Assembly: GCA_000711775.1 (NCBI GenBank)
Contig: ARYC01001996.1
Location: 1 to 64,000 of the forward strand
DNA from: Oxytricha trifallax
Lineage: Eukaryota > Ciliophora > Spirotrichea > Sporadotrichida > Oxytrichidae
Direction: 5' to 3'
DNA: 64,000 nt
The position numbers and the translations under genes are program-made. Under the pieces are notes generated by a model that saw nothing but the letters and a program-made list of their open reading frames with translations, had not been told where the DNA came from and made no database searches. Positions 34,570 to 45,840 of this stretch are shown here, in pieces. Every line of letters starts with the position of its first letter. Positions within the stretch are counted from its first letter, which is position 1.

Positions 34570-34755
34570 ACTTTTTCAAGTATTTGAAAAGCCAACAGCA
34601 CATTAACTGGAATATTAATGATTTGTAAATTGATTAAAATCCACAATCCAGGCCTCAATTAGTATTAAGATCTATTAATTTGATTTAGAAAGGAGCTCGT
34701 TCAGTTGATTTTATGAATAAAAATATAATTTATTAAGTAGACTATTTTTATTGTA
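34570..34755 (+). CDS. RNF213-like MDS: linker after AAA2
   Basis: Plus frame NWNINDLQIDQNPQSRPQLV, LRSINLIQKGARSVDFMNKN. The position, between the AAA2 P-loop and the next recognised segment, supports assignment; alignment to RNF213 is only general. Confidence 0.55.
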
Positions 34756-35039
34756 AATAATCTCAAATAAAAAATAAAATCTTTTTCTACTTTAAATTAT
34801 AATAAAAATAATAAAATTATTTCCGATTAATGTTTTAAATTATAAAACTAAAATAATAGTCAATATAGTAGGTTTTATAATTTATATTATTAGTATAAGA
34901 AATATATTAAGGATATGTAATATATCTTTATGAAAAATTATGTGATCCTTTAACATTATATTGCATATTATTTTTATGGCACTTTAAAACCTAAGCCTAA
35001 TTGCTATTATATTTTACTATATTTTAATTTGATAGATTA

Positions 35040-35335
35040 AGGGATAAAAAGATCTTTAATTCTATTGAATCTGCAAAAATCTTACAATCTGATTTACTTA
35101 GAGGTATAGAAAAGCCAAATTTTTATATGATTCAATCATATTTCGCATTTGCAGGGGATTAACTGATTAGAATTTTGGAAAGTTACAATTTTACTAAGGA
35201 ATCCCTGGAGTTTGCGTTTTAGGGACAAGGAGAGCAGTTTTGCTTTGAGTTAATAAGTGCTATATTGGAATTTTCTAAAAAACTTACTATCACTAATTAA
35301 TAGATGCTTCATACCTTTTAATATTTTCGAAATAT
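35040..35335 (+). CDS. RNF213-like MDS: AAA2-AAA3 linker
   Basis: Long clean frame with FNSIESAKILQSDLLRGIEK, PNFYMIQSYFAFAGDQLIRI, ESLEFAFQGQGEQFCFELIS and FSKKLTITNQQMLH. The K-P-.-(F/Y)-.-.-I-.-.-(F/Y)-(I/F)-.-.-(L/A)-G-.-Q-(L/F) pattern matches the RNF213 stretch that follows AAA2. Confidence 0.7.
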
Positions 35336-35559
35336 TTCAATAGATGTATTATAATTTTCCCTATCAAATTATTCCAAAATTGATTAATTATTTCTATAAA
35401 AAAAAAGATTGTAATTGCAATTAATCATAATATTTAAACTATAATACCTAACAAGAATTAATTAGCAATGATTAAATCAGTGAGGAGTAGTTAGATAAAG
35501 ATATCCATATTATTTATTAATAATTAATTATGAATTTATCTTAAAAATTTTCTTATAAA

Positions 35560-35780
35560 GTAAAGACATAAGATTATTCTAGCAAGTTTAAAATGATTCT
35601 GCATTTATTACCATTAATGACGATGGGACTATTACACCAATTTTCAGAAGAGAAAGCGACCTACCAAGTGCGATGCGGTTATATTATAATAATCTAATCC
35701 AGTAATCAGCATCAACTAGAATCAAAAATAGAAAAGATAGTCAGGACTTATTAAAGTAGATATATGATATTATTAATGAG
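35560..35780 (+). CDS. RNF213-like MDS: segment before AAA3
   Basis: Plus frame FQQVQNDSAFITINDDGTIT, PIFRRESDLPSAMRLYYNNL. Composition and order fit the region upstream of the AAA3 P-loop, where RNF213 has a similar polar stretch. Confidence 0.6.
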
Positions 35781-36109
35781 ACATAAATTAATAAAATATT
35801 GATAACTTTTCACTTTATATATGTTTCATGTGTAATTAAAAATCTGTTTATTAAAAATAATTATTGCTGAAGTTTAGAAATGAGGGATTATATCATTTAA
35901 GATATATTGAAGAAACTTTGTCTGATAAATTTAGATAATATTAAAGTGATTTATAATTCTATAGTGAATTAAAGCTACTAACTAATCCGAAGAAGATTAT
36001 TATTAGTTGTTAAAGTTCCATTAAAGGATAATTTATAAATTTTTAATTTCTTTCGAACTATAGAATTCAACATTATTTAATTTACCCTATAATAATAAAA
36101 TTCTGCTTT

Positions 36110-36200
36110 TATAGGAATATTAAAGGGAAACCTCTTCATTTGAAAGCATGAAGGATACAGAAGCTATTAAAACTGTTTTAAAAATATGGAAATAAATTTT
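36110..36200 (+). CDS. RNF213-like candidate MDS, short
   Basis: Plus frame LQEYQRETSSFESMKDTEAI then KTVLKIW. It ends about 20 bp before the foldback transposon at 36220. Confidence 0.45.
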
Positions 36201-36219
36201 TTTTAAAATAATTATATTT

Positions 36220-37839
36220 GGGTGTTGATACCAGGACGTCCCAGGTGACACCAGGACGTCCCAGGATTACCAGGACGTCCCAGATAATATATTAGTGTAA
36301 AAGAATAAAAATTGCTATTTCTTTTATATATAAATTCTTATTAATTATAAATAATAATCAAAGAAATGTTGCTTCAAAAAAGCTTAATATAATAATCCTA
36401 TTCATTTAAATAAGATTTTTGATATTTCTGAAATACATTTTATTTAATAATATGCTTTTTTTTAAAATCAAAAATAAATTACAAAATTTATCATTCAAAT
36501 TTTACAATGTGTGTATTTTATTTTAAATTTAATATTACTATAGTTTAATATAAAGCTTAAATAAATATGAATGTTTTTAGTATTGTTCTATTAAAAAAGT
36601 TATATAACCAATTAATTTTATGAATAATAGTTGATAAATTAAATGTTGCGTGCACTATTTTTTAATGTAAGATGCAAGATAAAATATTTTAATAATAATT
36701 AGTTTTTCCAATTCTAATATATTTAGGTAATCAAAAATATGGAAAATTAATCATTTATTTAATTGTAAAACATATCTTGCTTAGAAATACCATAGAAATA
36801 ATTAATAATTTAATAAAAAAATTAAATATTGTACAAAAATATTATTATCAATAATTACAGAATTGCATTAAGCCTTATTTTTATTTTTGTTGGGAAATTA
36901 TTTATTAATTTTGAATTTATTTTATTTATAATAAGAGTACAGAATGCCATACTTTAGATACATTTAAATAATTTCTTTATTTTAAATAAATAAAAATAAA
37001 TTATTTTCTAAATTTTTAAGTCTCATTCATCTGGCCATGACCTTGTAAAAAATAGCTATCTTGCTCAAGCTTTAATTAGGTCTTAATAATTTTTCTAACA
37101 TTCCAAAAAATTTTATTTAAGATTCTCCACACTTTTAAATTTGAATACTTTATTATATATCATCAACAGTTTCACTAATAATTCTAATATAAGGAAAATA
37201 ATTAAACATGAAACATGATCTCTCGCAATACTTTCAAAGAGTATGTATGATGGCAACAAATTTTTTATTGAAACCAATTTATATAGTTTTTCTATGCGAC
37301 ATTGGTAATTATTACAATCATAAAAGCATGATCTATATACTTCTCTGATAAAGTATACTTGATGTATAGTTATGATTAGAATTTAAACGATAAATAATTA
37401 TTGATAGGATGTCACATCCTTATAACTCAAAAAAATATTGCTTAGGTATCATGTACTATGAGATCTTTTATGATTTTTTTATTAAAAAGATTCCATGTTT
37501 ATTTATATTAATTAATTAACGATTATAATTTAACAATTAAACTTTTTAAGAGGCGTTGACTGACTCAGATTTTTCATAAGATGCAAACTCACCTTAGACC
37601 CTGCTGTTAATTATTTTGATTTGGTAAAGAAGGATGGGTCGCCTTTCCTTACACCGCTCGGTGTAACATCCCTTGGCCCAACCTTAAAATGTTCTAAAAG
37701 AATCTTTTTGTGATACTTCGTGTTATGGTTTTAAATTTTTTTATACTTATGAATATTCTGGGACGTCCTGGTGATCCTGGGACGTCCTGATAATCTCGGG
37801 ACGTCCTGATTTTCCTGGGACGTCCTGGTATCAACACCC
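36220..37839. mobile_element. DNA transposon with CCAGGACGTCC subterminal repeats and 8-bp target duplication
   Basis: Ends are inverted copies of GGGTGTTGATACCAGGACGT. Three copies of a CCAGGACGTCCCAG unit lie at the left end (36231-36284) and four inverted copies at the right end (about 37757-37829). TTATATTT flanks both sides (36212-36219 and 37840-37847). An 8-bp duplication with repeat-rich ends resembles hAT-type elements. No transposase-like frame inside, so it is non-autonomous. It appears to have landed beside a family 2 repeat. Confidence 0.88.
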
Positions 37840-37847
37840 TTATATTT

Positions 37848-38035
37848 GAATAGGTGGCATGTTTCTATGGGCAAGATCCTGGAACTAGCATACTCAACAT
37901 TGGGAAATAAACCTCACTGGAGGGTTGATTAATGGATTCAAATTTCAAAAGGATGAAGTTGTATATCTAATAAAACTATCTGGCTGGCTTAAGCCCCAGT
38001 ATTAACTTCTTTAAATAACAATAATAACATTTGAG
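37848..38035 (+). repeat. Dispersed repeat family 2, short copy
   Basis: Shares AAAAGGATGAAGT.ATATCTA, AAAACTATCT.GCTGGC and CCCC.GTATTAA with the copy at 29.54-29.64 kb. The transposon at 36220-37839 interrupts its left side. Confidence 0.55.
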
Positions 38036-38149
38036 TATAAGAACAATTAAATGATTTTTAATAAATATTATTTTTTATTTAAAAATTAAGGGAGGTACTT
38101 CTCCTCGTTAAATTATTTTATTTTTAATAAGCTATTGACAAGATATTTA

Positions 38150-38265
38150 GAATTTGCAGCAAAGATTTAAGTAGATTTCATAAAGAAGTCTAAGAAAATA
38201 AACGAAGAAATTTCGATCCCTATAGAATATTCTATTTATGAGTTTTAGATGAATTTATTATTTAA
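38150..38265 (+). CDS. RNF213-like candidate MDS before AAA3
   Basis: Plus frame ICSKDLSRFHKEVQENKRRN then FDPYRIFYL. A second frame is open too. Its position just upstream of the AAA3 block is right for the region preceding the TPDN motif of RNF213. Confidence 0.45.
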
Positions 38266-38304
38266 CATTAAAAAGTTTTAGAAATTGGCAATTATTTAAT
38301 TTTC

Positions 38305-38605
38305 ATAATAGTATTTACCGCAGACAACTTCTTAAAGATGAATCTAATTTACTTAAGAATAAGAGCTAAATAAGTAGTTACAATTATGGGTAAGTTTTTT
38401 ATTTTAACTAATTTGTTATCTAGGTGAAACTGGAGTTGGTAAAACAGTTCTCATTGAATACTTAAAAGATGTTTTGAATTGGTAATATGCAAAACTTAAT
38501 ATTCATGAAGGTGTTACAGAGGAAAAAATTATAGATTTCACAGATAGGGCTAATTTAGTTGCCTCTGGTAGAGTCTAGAGCTTCTCAGAATTGTAAAATA
38601 AAAAC
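38305..38605 (+). CDS. RNF213-like MDS: AAA3 Walker A
   Basis: Frame VFTADNFLKMNLIYLRIRAK, QVVTIMG, then after a 34-bp intron ETGVGKTVLIEYLKDVLNWQ, EGVTEEKIIDFTDRANLVAS. This is an almost residue-for-residue match to RNF213 TPDNLLK...LLRIRAK..VVIMGETGCGKT, the active AAA3 P-loop, with the Lys of GKT kept. AAA3 is one of the two ATP-hydrolysing modules in the family. Confidence 0.93.
38390..38423 (+). other. 34-bp intron inside the AAA3 Walker A motif
   Basis: GTAAGTTTTT...GTTATCTAG. Splicing joins ATT ATG G to GT GAA ACT, giving IMGETGVGKT. Without removal the P-loop is not formed. Confidence 0.9.
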
Positions 38606-39334
38606 TAAATGGAAATTTAAAGTCTTTTCCAAAATAATATACCATAAAGATAAAAGCTTGAACCCTAGAATATACCGATTTATTTTATAATAAAACTTTT
38701 TTTAAAAAATTACAATAAAACAAAATTTCAATACAAAAATGCTTAATCAAATGCTAAGTTATCTGTCTTTCATTTTCAAAATTAAAAATAATTTCATTTT
38801 ATAATATAACTTGCCAATTAAGCATTTATAAAAAGTAAAAAATTATATTCTTAAAAAAGTATCTATCTGATATTTTATTGCTCATGCTAATTATAGCTAT
38901 TTCTAAAAGCTCTTAAATTTAATGACCAAATATTCATAAAATCTAATATTTAAAAAAAGTTAAAGGAATTCATTGGACTAAGAAAAGTCATTTTAAATAT
39001 ATAAAAGAAATATAAATATCTAAATAAATAAACTTTTACTATTTTAAATCAAATATAATGAAAAAAATTAAAAAATAATATAATAGAATTTAAAACATGA
39101 AAAATAATTTTTTTTAAAAAATAGATATTTCTTTAATTCTAAATAACTTATCTATTTTAACAAATGAACTAACACATTAAAGTTGGTTAATCTTAAATTT
39201 TTATTATTATGTCTTTTAAATCAAAAAGTGAAAAATTTATTTATTAATTTTTCTCTTTTTTAATTAAAAAATTTAAATCTTTGTGCAAATTAATTAGATA
39301 GATAGCAATTAACAATTTATTCAATTAAAATATT

Positions 39335-39381
39335 TTAGGTTTAAATGTTATCTTGTTCTTTGATGAGGTTAATACAAATTA
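39335..39381 (+). CDS. RNF213-like MDS: AAA3 Walker B
   Basis: Frame GLNVILFFDEVNTN, matching the RNF213 AAA3 Walker B FLDEVNT with catalytic Glu. The MDS ends in the pointer ACAAATTA (39374-39381), which recurs at 40432-40439. The upstream edge is not fixed. Confidence 0.88.
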
Positions 39382-39410
39382 AGGGGATGGAGTGGAAGTT
39401 TTTTAGCTAA

Positions 39411-39807
39411 TATTGTAGGAATACATTCGATATTGGAAAATTAAATTAAATCAAATTAGTGGCAATTAAAGTTGTCAAGTTTAAACGATTTTGGCTCATT
39501 CGATAGGTAATTTAAAATTAGTTGAATCCTGCTATGGTGGTACTATTTTATTGCATCCCTAAAGTGATATAACTTCACTATAATTAAACTCCTCTAAATT
39601 CATTAAATTATACCCTCACATTAAGATGAAGTTATCTCACTCTAGGGATGAGATAAAATAGCACCGCCAATTCAAAAGTCCAGCTAATTTTAAATTACCT
39701 ATCGAATGAGTCGAAGATTGCTTTAATTGGCTTACTTTAACTCCCAAGATTTTGATTTATTAATAATTAATTAAAATTTATTTCCCAATTTCATGTATTC
39801 CTAAAAT
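39411..39807. mobile_element. Palindromic MITE (copy 5)
   Basis: Ends TATTGTAGGAATACATTCGA and the weakened inverse. Internal TTCATTAAATTATACCCTCA is shared with copy 4. Arms have drifted more than in copy 4, so it is older. It lies wholly within an IES. Confidence 0.82.
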
Positions 39808-39884
39808 TTCCTGGACTGTTTAAATACTTAATTTATGAATTTTACTTTTAATTATTTATAAAATATTTTTTATGGCTCACTAGC

Positions 39885-40145
39885 AGGAACCATACAGTTT
39901 AAAAATTTAAGTCCTTAGAAGAATATCATAAAGAATAATTGGAAATTATTAATCATGAACTTATGAGTACAAAATACCCAAATCCTGGCAAAGAAAATCT
40001 TTTAGAAATTTTAGATAATTACTATGTATTTTTTAATTTATTATAAGAACTCACTTTTATAAATTTCATGCCTTTTATTGAACAATTACTATAGAATAGT
40101 AAAATATCCTTAAAGAGCTTTTAAAAATAAAATTTTCAAATTTTT
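39885..40145 (+). CDS. Protein-like block inside an IES, out of order
   Basis: Plus frame VQKFKSLEEYHKEQLEIINH, ELMSTKYPNPGKENLLEILD, NYYVFFNLLQELTFINFMPF. Convincing protein composition. It lies between the two ACAAATTA pointers, so it would be discarded with the IES of the RNF213-like gene. It may be an MDS of another gene, a scrambled MDS, or a decayed copy. Confidence 0.5.
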
Positions 40146-40431
40146 GTTTAATTAATATAAGTTATGGATAAATTATGATAACTATAATATGGTTCTAATA
40201 ATAATTGTTTACTTTAAAATAATTAAATTGAATGCTTTTAAGAAAAATTATGACTTAAATTTAAGTCAAAAGTATATCTAAAAACTTTGAATAAAATTGC
40301 TCGAAACTTATGTAAGTTTAATAACTAAAATTTTTTCGTAGTTGTTAGAAAACTTAATAAATTTGAGAGAAAAAAGAATAATAAAAACTTGACTACACAT
40401 TTTAATCATAAAAGAGGTCAGGAGCCCTTTA

Positions 40432-40550
40432 ACAAATTACAATATAAGTGGTCTTCTCAAAGAAATCTTAATGGATAGAAGATGCATGGGTAAAAAAATA
40501 AGCGACACAATTTGCTTAATTTCTGCTTGTAATAAAATCCTAAAATACTT
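40432..40550 (+). CDS. RNF213-like MDS: AAA3 after Walker B
   Basis: Frame YNISGLLKEILMDRRCMGKK, ISDTICLISACNK, matching RNF213 GLFKEIIVDH..DG..LP.NI.IVAACNP. Starts with the pointer ACAAATTA. Confidence 0.9.
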
Positions 40551-41057
40551 TTAGTATTAATTTAATTGTATAATTAATTGTTCAAAATCAATAGTTAAAT
40601 TATTAATATTTACTTTATTTCTTTATTTATCTTTTAATTATAGATATATTTGATTTCAGGCAGTTTTATTTTAATTAAAAATACTTATTTTAATCTAGAT
40701 TAGTTAAGAAGATTCCTTGATTAATTTTTTTGTAAGATTTTTACTCTTAATTATATAGTTTCAGTATTTTCAATATTTTAAATTTAAAAAAAATTATAAA
40801 TCTTGAATTATTCAAGCCAAACCTCTTTAAAATATCAAATACTGTTTACAAATTTTTCTAATCGTTAAAGTCCTTAATTCAAATTAAAAAATCATTGATT
40901 ATTATATAATTTAATTGTTTTATTGGGTTAATAAATAAAATTAACCCAATATAAATTTCGAAATATAAATATAAAAATTCAAACTTGATTAAGTAGAGTT
41001 ATATATGAGAATTTAAAAATAAAATATTTTTTGAAAGTTAAAAAACTTAGCATGAAA

Positions 41058-41319
41058 TCATTCTTTGAACGCCAGTTTAAATTTTTGAGCCCCTCCAGCA
41101 AGCAGTTCCACCTCTATTGACTTGTCACTCTTTGATCTGCTTGGTACAACTAGAATTCTGTTTGAAATTACTCAATGTATATGTGGAATCATAATTTTTT
41201 TCTTTAATGCTATTTAAAATAATTTTATCAACAGATTTAATGCTTCCTGAATTTCCTTAAATATTCAACTTCAAAGTAGACTGATTGCTTTAGCAGCAAG
41301 GAAAAATTTTAATCGTCAT
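41058..41319 (-). CDS. Small unknown gene or MDSs nested on the minus strand
   Basis: Minus strand. From ATG 41319: MTIKIFPCCQSNQSTLKLNI, QGNSGSIKSVDKII. After an AT-rich break with a frame change (about 41165-41235): NRILVVPSRSKSDKSIEVEL, LAGGAQKFKLAFKE, stop TGA 41058-41060. The GC-rich, well-formed end contrasts with its surroundings. It lies in an interval of the RNF213-like gene on the opposite strand. No family recognised. Confidence 0.5.
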
Positions 41320-42164
41320 TCAAGTCAGTGAATAGCTGACTAACCTAAATCTGAGTTTATATTTTGGAAAATTATTGCATAACTTTATTTAAGTCTACAT
41401 CAAATTTATGTATGATTTGTATATCAAAATACATGATTTTATCATTAGGATAAAAGCTTTTCAAACGTCATTAAATTTTCTCTGTTTATCCACTTAAAAT
41501 CTTAATCTTTATCCTCTTAATATATTATCTTTCCATAAATATATTTTGTTGTTGTTGCTAACATATAAAGATGAATAGTGTCACAATTATGCTGTAGAAT
41601 TAATAAAGTGGTTAATTGAATTACCTTTTAAATAAAGAAATTTAGCATGTTTAATACATAACAAAGCAGATTTTGTAAATTTTAAAAGAAGTTTTTCTTT
41701 GTATATTTGAAAATATTATAGATTATTCACTTAAAAAAGTCTTTTTTTTGAAATAAATGAAAATGAAATTATAATTTTTTAATTTTCGATAATCTACTTC
41801 TGCCAATAAGTAAAATATAATATTTAAAAATATGCTTAATTCATTTTTTTTAATTTAGACTTACTTATATTTTTCTAATTAAAATATTGTATAAATTCTA
41901 ATCTTTATAAATTCAGAAGGATTAAATCCTTATAAGAAAATAATCAGTAATAGTAATTAAAATGATAGATACACTACTGGTCTTCAGCATTAACTCTAAT
42001 TAGATTAATGGAATAATTTAGTTTATAGGGTATATCTATTCAAAACCCCTTAGTGAGTTTAATAAGTGCTTTGATTTATAGGGTATAGTTGGGGTATTAT
42101 TAGGGTTAGTAGACAAAATGCAGGTTTTATATGAATTTAATGAATATTTAATGATTATTAGTGT

Positions 42165-43618
42165 GGTTAACTCAAACAAATTTTATCTGCTATCTTTGTG
42201 ATACCTCTTGAATCTCGCTGTCTTTACTTGTTCTAGAATGTTATCTAATGATTATCTTGGATATGCTGGAGCTTTTACTATGACCATCTCAACTATCTTC
42301 TTTATTATATCGCAGATTTCTTCTTATTTTATATGTTTAGCAGCCAAACTTATTGATTATTTCTCGTGCTTTGTTCCAAAGTATGACATACTTTCCATAT
42401 AGCTCTCTAATATAATAGCAGCAATTACCCAGACATCCCACTGAACTGAGCCATTAATCCATTTCTCTCAGATAGGAAAGTATCCAGGAGTGCCAAGAAC
42501 TTTTGCCAAAGTCACTGTCTCTTATCTTAAGGCTCTATTGAAATCGATAACTACGACTTCTAAAGGGCAGAGGTTAAGCATAACTTTCAGGCTTCAAATC
42601 TCTATGAACATATCCAAGTTCATGCAACTCCTTGACACCCTTAATCATATCTGTAAGAATATCATTTAAATCATCAGGATATCTATTATGATATAGATAG
42701 TCTCTTAAAGTCATTTCAAATTTCTTGAGCGTTAGTGCGATGAAACCATAGCTTAATATAACACCATTTAACTTAAGCAAGTTCTTGCAATCTCTTCTTC
42801 AAGCCTCTCTAAGAATCATATATTCGTTAGCAAACTCATTTTAATACTGCTCATTTTTAATTAGATAGCTGAAAGGGTATACCTTGTATGCATACTCATC
42901 AACTACATAAGCTTTGCCTTGTTAGGCACACTTATGTGCAAGTAATTTTAAATACAGCTACTAGTAAGTTCAATTGCATTTAATGCAGGAATACTCATCG
43001 CTTTCGCTTGGAAGCATGCTAAAACAGTATGATCTGCAAACTAGTTCATTGATTCAAAGCGACATTGTCTTTTGAGCTTCTCCTATAGCTCTCTTTAAGA
43101 CTCAAGAATTTTTGATTTTCTTTTAAAAGGTACAAGTTTTTAAGTCTCCTTCTCTTAAATCAAGAAATCGCTAAGATGATGTATTTGCATAAGCTTCTTA
43201 ACCTTTGCTGAGTGAGTGTAAGACTTCATGCATGTTGTGAATTGGTACCTTCCATCCATTTTTTATGATTAAAATAGATCTTGGCCTTGCCAGAGTGTAC
43301 CTCTTTAATGTGCCTCTTCAAGCTAGACTCAGTTGAGAAGAAACTATAGCAGTCTTCACATTAAAATGTTTTAAATTTTTCTATTTGTTGCTGTTCCTTA
43401 TCTTCCTCAACCAATTCAACTTATGCTTAAACTCCCATCTCTGCACTCTACTTCTTGTTTTAATCTTAAATTTTAAAGACCTCAGCTTCAAACTTTAGAG
43501 CTCTTAGCTTAACCTCTTTTTCAATATAAATTACTTCTGGTTTCTTGGAGGAACCAAAGTTGAGCAATAATTAACCTGTTCCTAGAGAAACTACCTTACG
43601 ATTTAGGTCAGCCGCCAT
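42165..43618 (-). pseudogene. TBE 57-kDa zinc-finger/kinase gene, decayed
   Basis: Starts at ATG 43618. First finger CEDCYSFFSTESSLKRHI is present, followed by frame loss near KIYFNHKKW. Later GVKELHELGYVHRDLKPES is clear, but frame is lost again within the catalytic-loop region. The usual stop after FE is replaced by a sense codon, so the 3' end is approximate. Several breaks; inactive. Confidence 0.85.
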
Positions 43619-43739
43619 GTTTAAATTCAAATTTAAATTTCTATTATAAAGCTCTCAAGTTATAGCAACTAAGTATAGGAGTTGGCATTTCAGCAATAAT
43701 GGTTGATTAAGAGGTGTTAGAGATCATATTTATTCTTAG

Positions 43740-44020
43740 TTTAAAATATAATTTTTCTAATTTCATACTTAATAATTTTGATTTAGGTACCAACCAAGTA
43801 AAAAATCGAGTTGGTACTGGTACCAATTAGGTTTTGAACCATTTTTGAACTTTTCCATTAAAACCTCAATAGTTTAAAACAAGGTACTAATTAAGTTTTA
43901 ATACTATTAAATTGATATCAATTAAAATTAAACGAACTTAGTACCAGTACTAATTAAATTTAAACAAATTTAGTACTAATTTAATGGAACTAAATTGATA
44001 AAAACGGAGCTCCATCTCTG
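43740..44020. promoter_or_regulatory. Region between kinase and 22-kDa genes with GGTACCAATTA-like repeats
   Basis: Six or so half-copies of a GGTACCAATTA-like motif in both orientations (GGTACCAACC, TTGGTACTGGTACCAATTAG, AAGGTACTAATTAAG, TAGTACCAGTACTAATTAAA). Copy B has a different repeated motif at the same place. A control role is inference from position. Confidence 0.35.
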
Positions 44021-44194
44021 AAGTTTGATACAGCTTCTGCCAGATTTCTCCACGTATCCTTACCAGGATGACCTCCTATAAGATGCCCATATTTAATAAT
44101 AAGATTTTTAACAGTAGGATCCAGAACTCTATATATTAAAATTTGAAATTCAATAACAAGAGAAGGAACAAGGAGGGAATCTATAAGTACTACA

Positions 44195-44963
44195 ATGAAG
44201 AGAGTTGAAGCTTAAGAAATGATCTCAAGATTTAGAAGCAAGGAAGATCTCTATCGATACCTCACTCAACATGGTAAGCATATAACATAGACTTAAACAC
44301 ATACTATAGTGGGTTTATTCCTTCCAACGATGGAAGGTACCAAAATTTCATTCTTAAAAGCTATTCTCTGTGATGAGAAGAAAGCCTTCAAAAACAATGA
44401 AATAATGTTGATAGATATACCAAACTACCCAGAGATTTCAGTCACTAATCTCTAAGATGATGCAATGAAAGTTGAAGAGTTGGTAGTTTATCTTCCTACC
44501 AAGAAACAACTCTAACAAGCTTTCAAAAAGGAGCTTCTTCTTTGGTGTTCTTGGCACTTTAAAAGCGAGTTATCTCAGAGAGATAATTGAAGAAGCTCAC
44601 AAAAAATGCTACTCTATTTCTCCTGAAGATTAAAAGAAGCAAGGCATGCTAATAAACGAGACCTGGCTTGCGGAGCTTAAGAAGTATCCTTACCTCTCTA
44701 TTCAGCTTTGACACATAACTTTGTAGGGAAACCTGAAACTGGTATATTCCTAATGAAAAAACATGCAAAGGTTTAAAGAGAGAGAAAGTCATAGACTAAC
44801 ATGTAGTGAGCAAGAGACTTTATAAAGATATTTTTAAAAGCCAGATGAAATGAATATAGATGCAGGAGCTGGCACTAAGAGAAGAAATATAGGCCCAAGC
44901 AAGCCATAAGAATAGGAAAAGAAGGAGAAGCCTAATCCTTTTCTGGGTTAATTTAATATGTGA
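44195..44963 (+). pseudogene. TBE 22-kDa gene, decayed
   Basis: ATG 44195; SRFRSKEDLYRYL, a 36-bp intron at 44274-44309, then VGLFLPTMEGTKISFLKAI and IPNYPEISVTNL, as in copy B. A frameshift near 44520 separates this from FFFGVLGTLKASYLREIIEE, and the second intron site of copy B is lost. The 3' tail (NIDAGAGTKRR) ends at TGA 44961-44963. Not functional. Confidence 0.85.
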
Positions 44964-44969
44964 ACTATT

Positions 44970-45840
44970 TCATTCATTTAAGTCTAAAACTTATTAATAA
45001 ACATTCATTCTCCTCTTCTTTGCACATATCGTAGTCTTATCTTTATTCACTCTCTTGCAACTACTTTGTATTAAGTCTACTGTATCGATTGTTAAATCAT
45101 GCATCAGATGATACAGCAGTAGCTTCTTGTAGTAAGTCTTGATTTAACTCCAGTAAAATTTAATTCCATTAAATTATGGGCTATAAGGAACGTTGTATAC
45201 AGGAGTAATGTTTAACTCTTAGTAAGCTTTCTTAGACTCCTTAGTCTTATGAACTGAGAGGTTGTCAACAAAAAGGATGATCTCTTAATCGTTGTATTTG
45301 TCTCTCAGCTTATGTAGGAACTCTATGTACTACTCTCGCTTAATAGAGCGAGGATGAATAACATAACTTTCTAAGCCAGAGTCTTCACTAATACCTGCTA
45401 AAATTGCATGGGTTACAACCTTTACTTTCTAATCGTAGACTTCTATATTATCATACTTCTTATACCAAGACTTATTAATAAAGGTGTTGAATGTAAACGC
45501 AGCTTCATCAGCGTGTATGAACTTGATGTTATTGCCAATAGCCCTCTGCATTTAATCATATATATAGTTTAAAAAATTACTATAAAATGGCACTGTAAAA
45601 TCAATCACTCTCTTCACTCTGTTGACAGTCTTAAAAGTAATACCATTTCTTCTATAAATATTAGCTATAGCCTAAGGCGAGATACGTATGTCAGGAAACT
45701 TGCGATGAAACATTACAGCTCGTTAGTCCAGTGGAAAGTTTGCCAAGTACTTAAGCGTCTTAGAATCACAGAGGTAGTCAATATGGATTTGAAAGAACTT
45801 TTATTTTCTTGCTGGATGTTTTCAAGTACCAGAGTTATAA
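44970..45840 (-). pseudogene. TBE transposase, 5'-truncated, catalytic Glu replaced
   Basis: Minus strand, stop TGA 44970-44972. Long open match to copy B: FHRKFPDIRISPQAIANIYR, HADEAAFTFNTF, LFVDNLSVHKTKES. The third catalytic residue has changed: FNGIKFYW in place of FNGIELYW, Glu to Lys. The first 80 or so codons of copy B have no counterpart, consistent with the element being about 380 bp shorter. Catalytically dead by inference. Confidence 0.88.

Larger units (their letters stand above)
39374..40431 (+). other. IES bounded by pointer ACAAATTA, carrying MITE copy 5
   Basis: Direct repeats ACAAATTA at 39374-39381 and 40432-40439. Deleting one copy plus the 1050 bp between joins GAG GTT AAT ACA AAT TA to C AAT ATA AGT, giving DEVNTNYNISGLLKEILMD, which follows RNF213 DEVNT....GLFKEIIVD. 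The bases beside the repeats differ, fixing the pointer at 8 bp. Confidence 0.85.
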
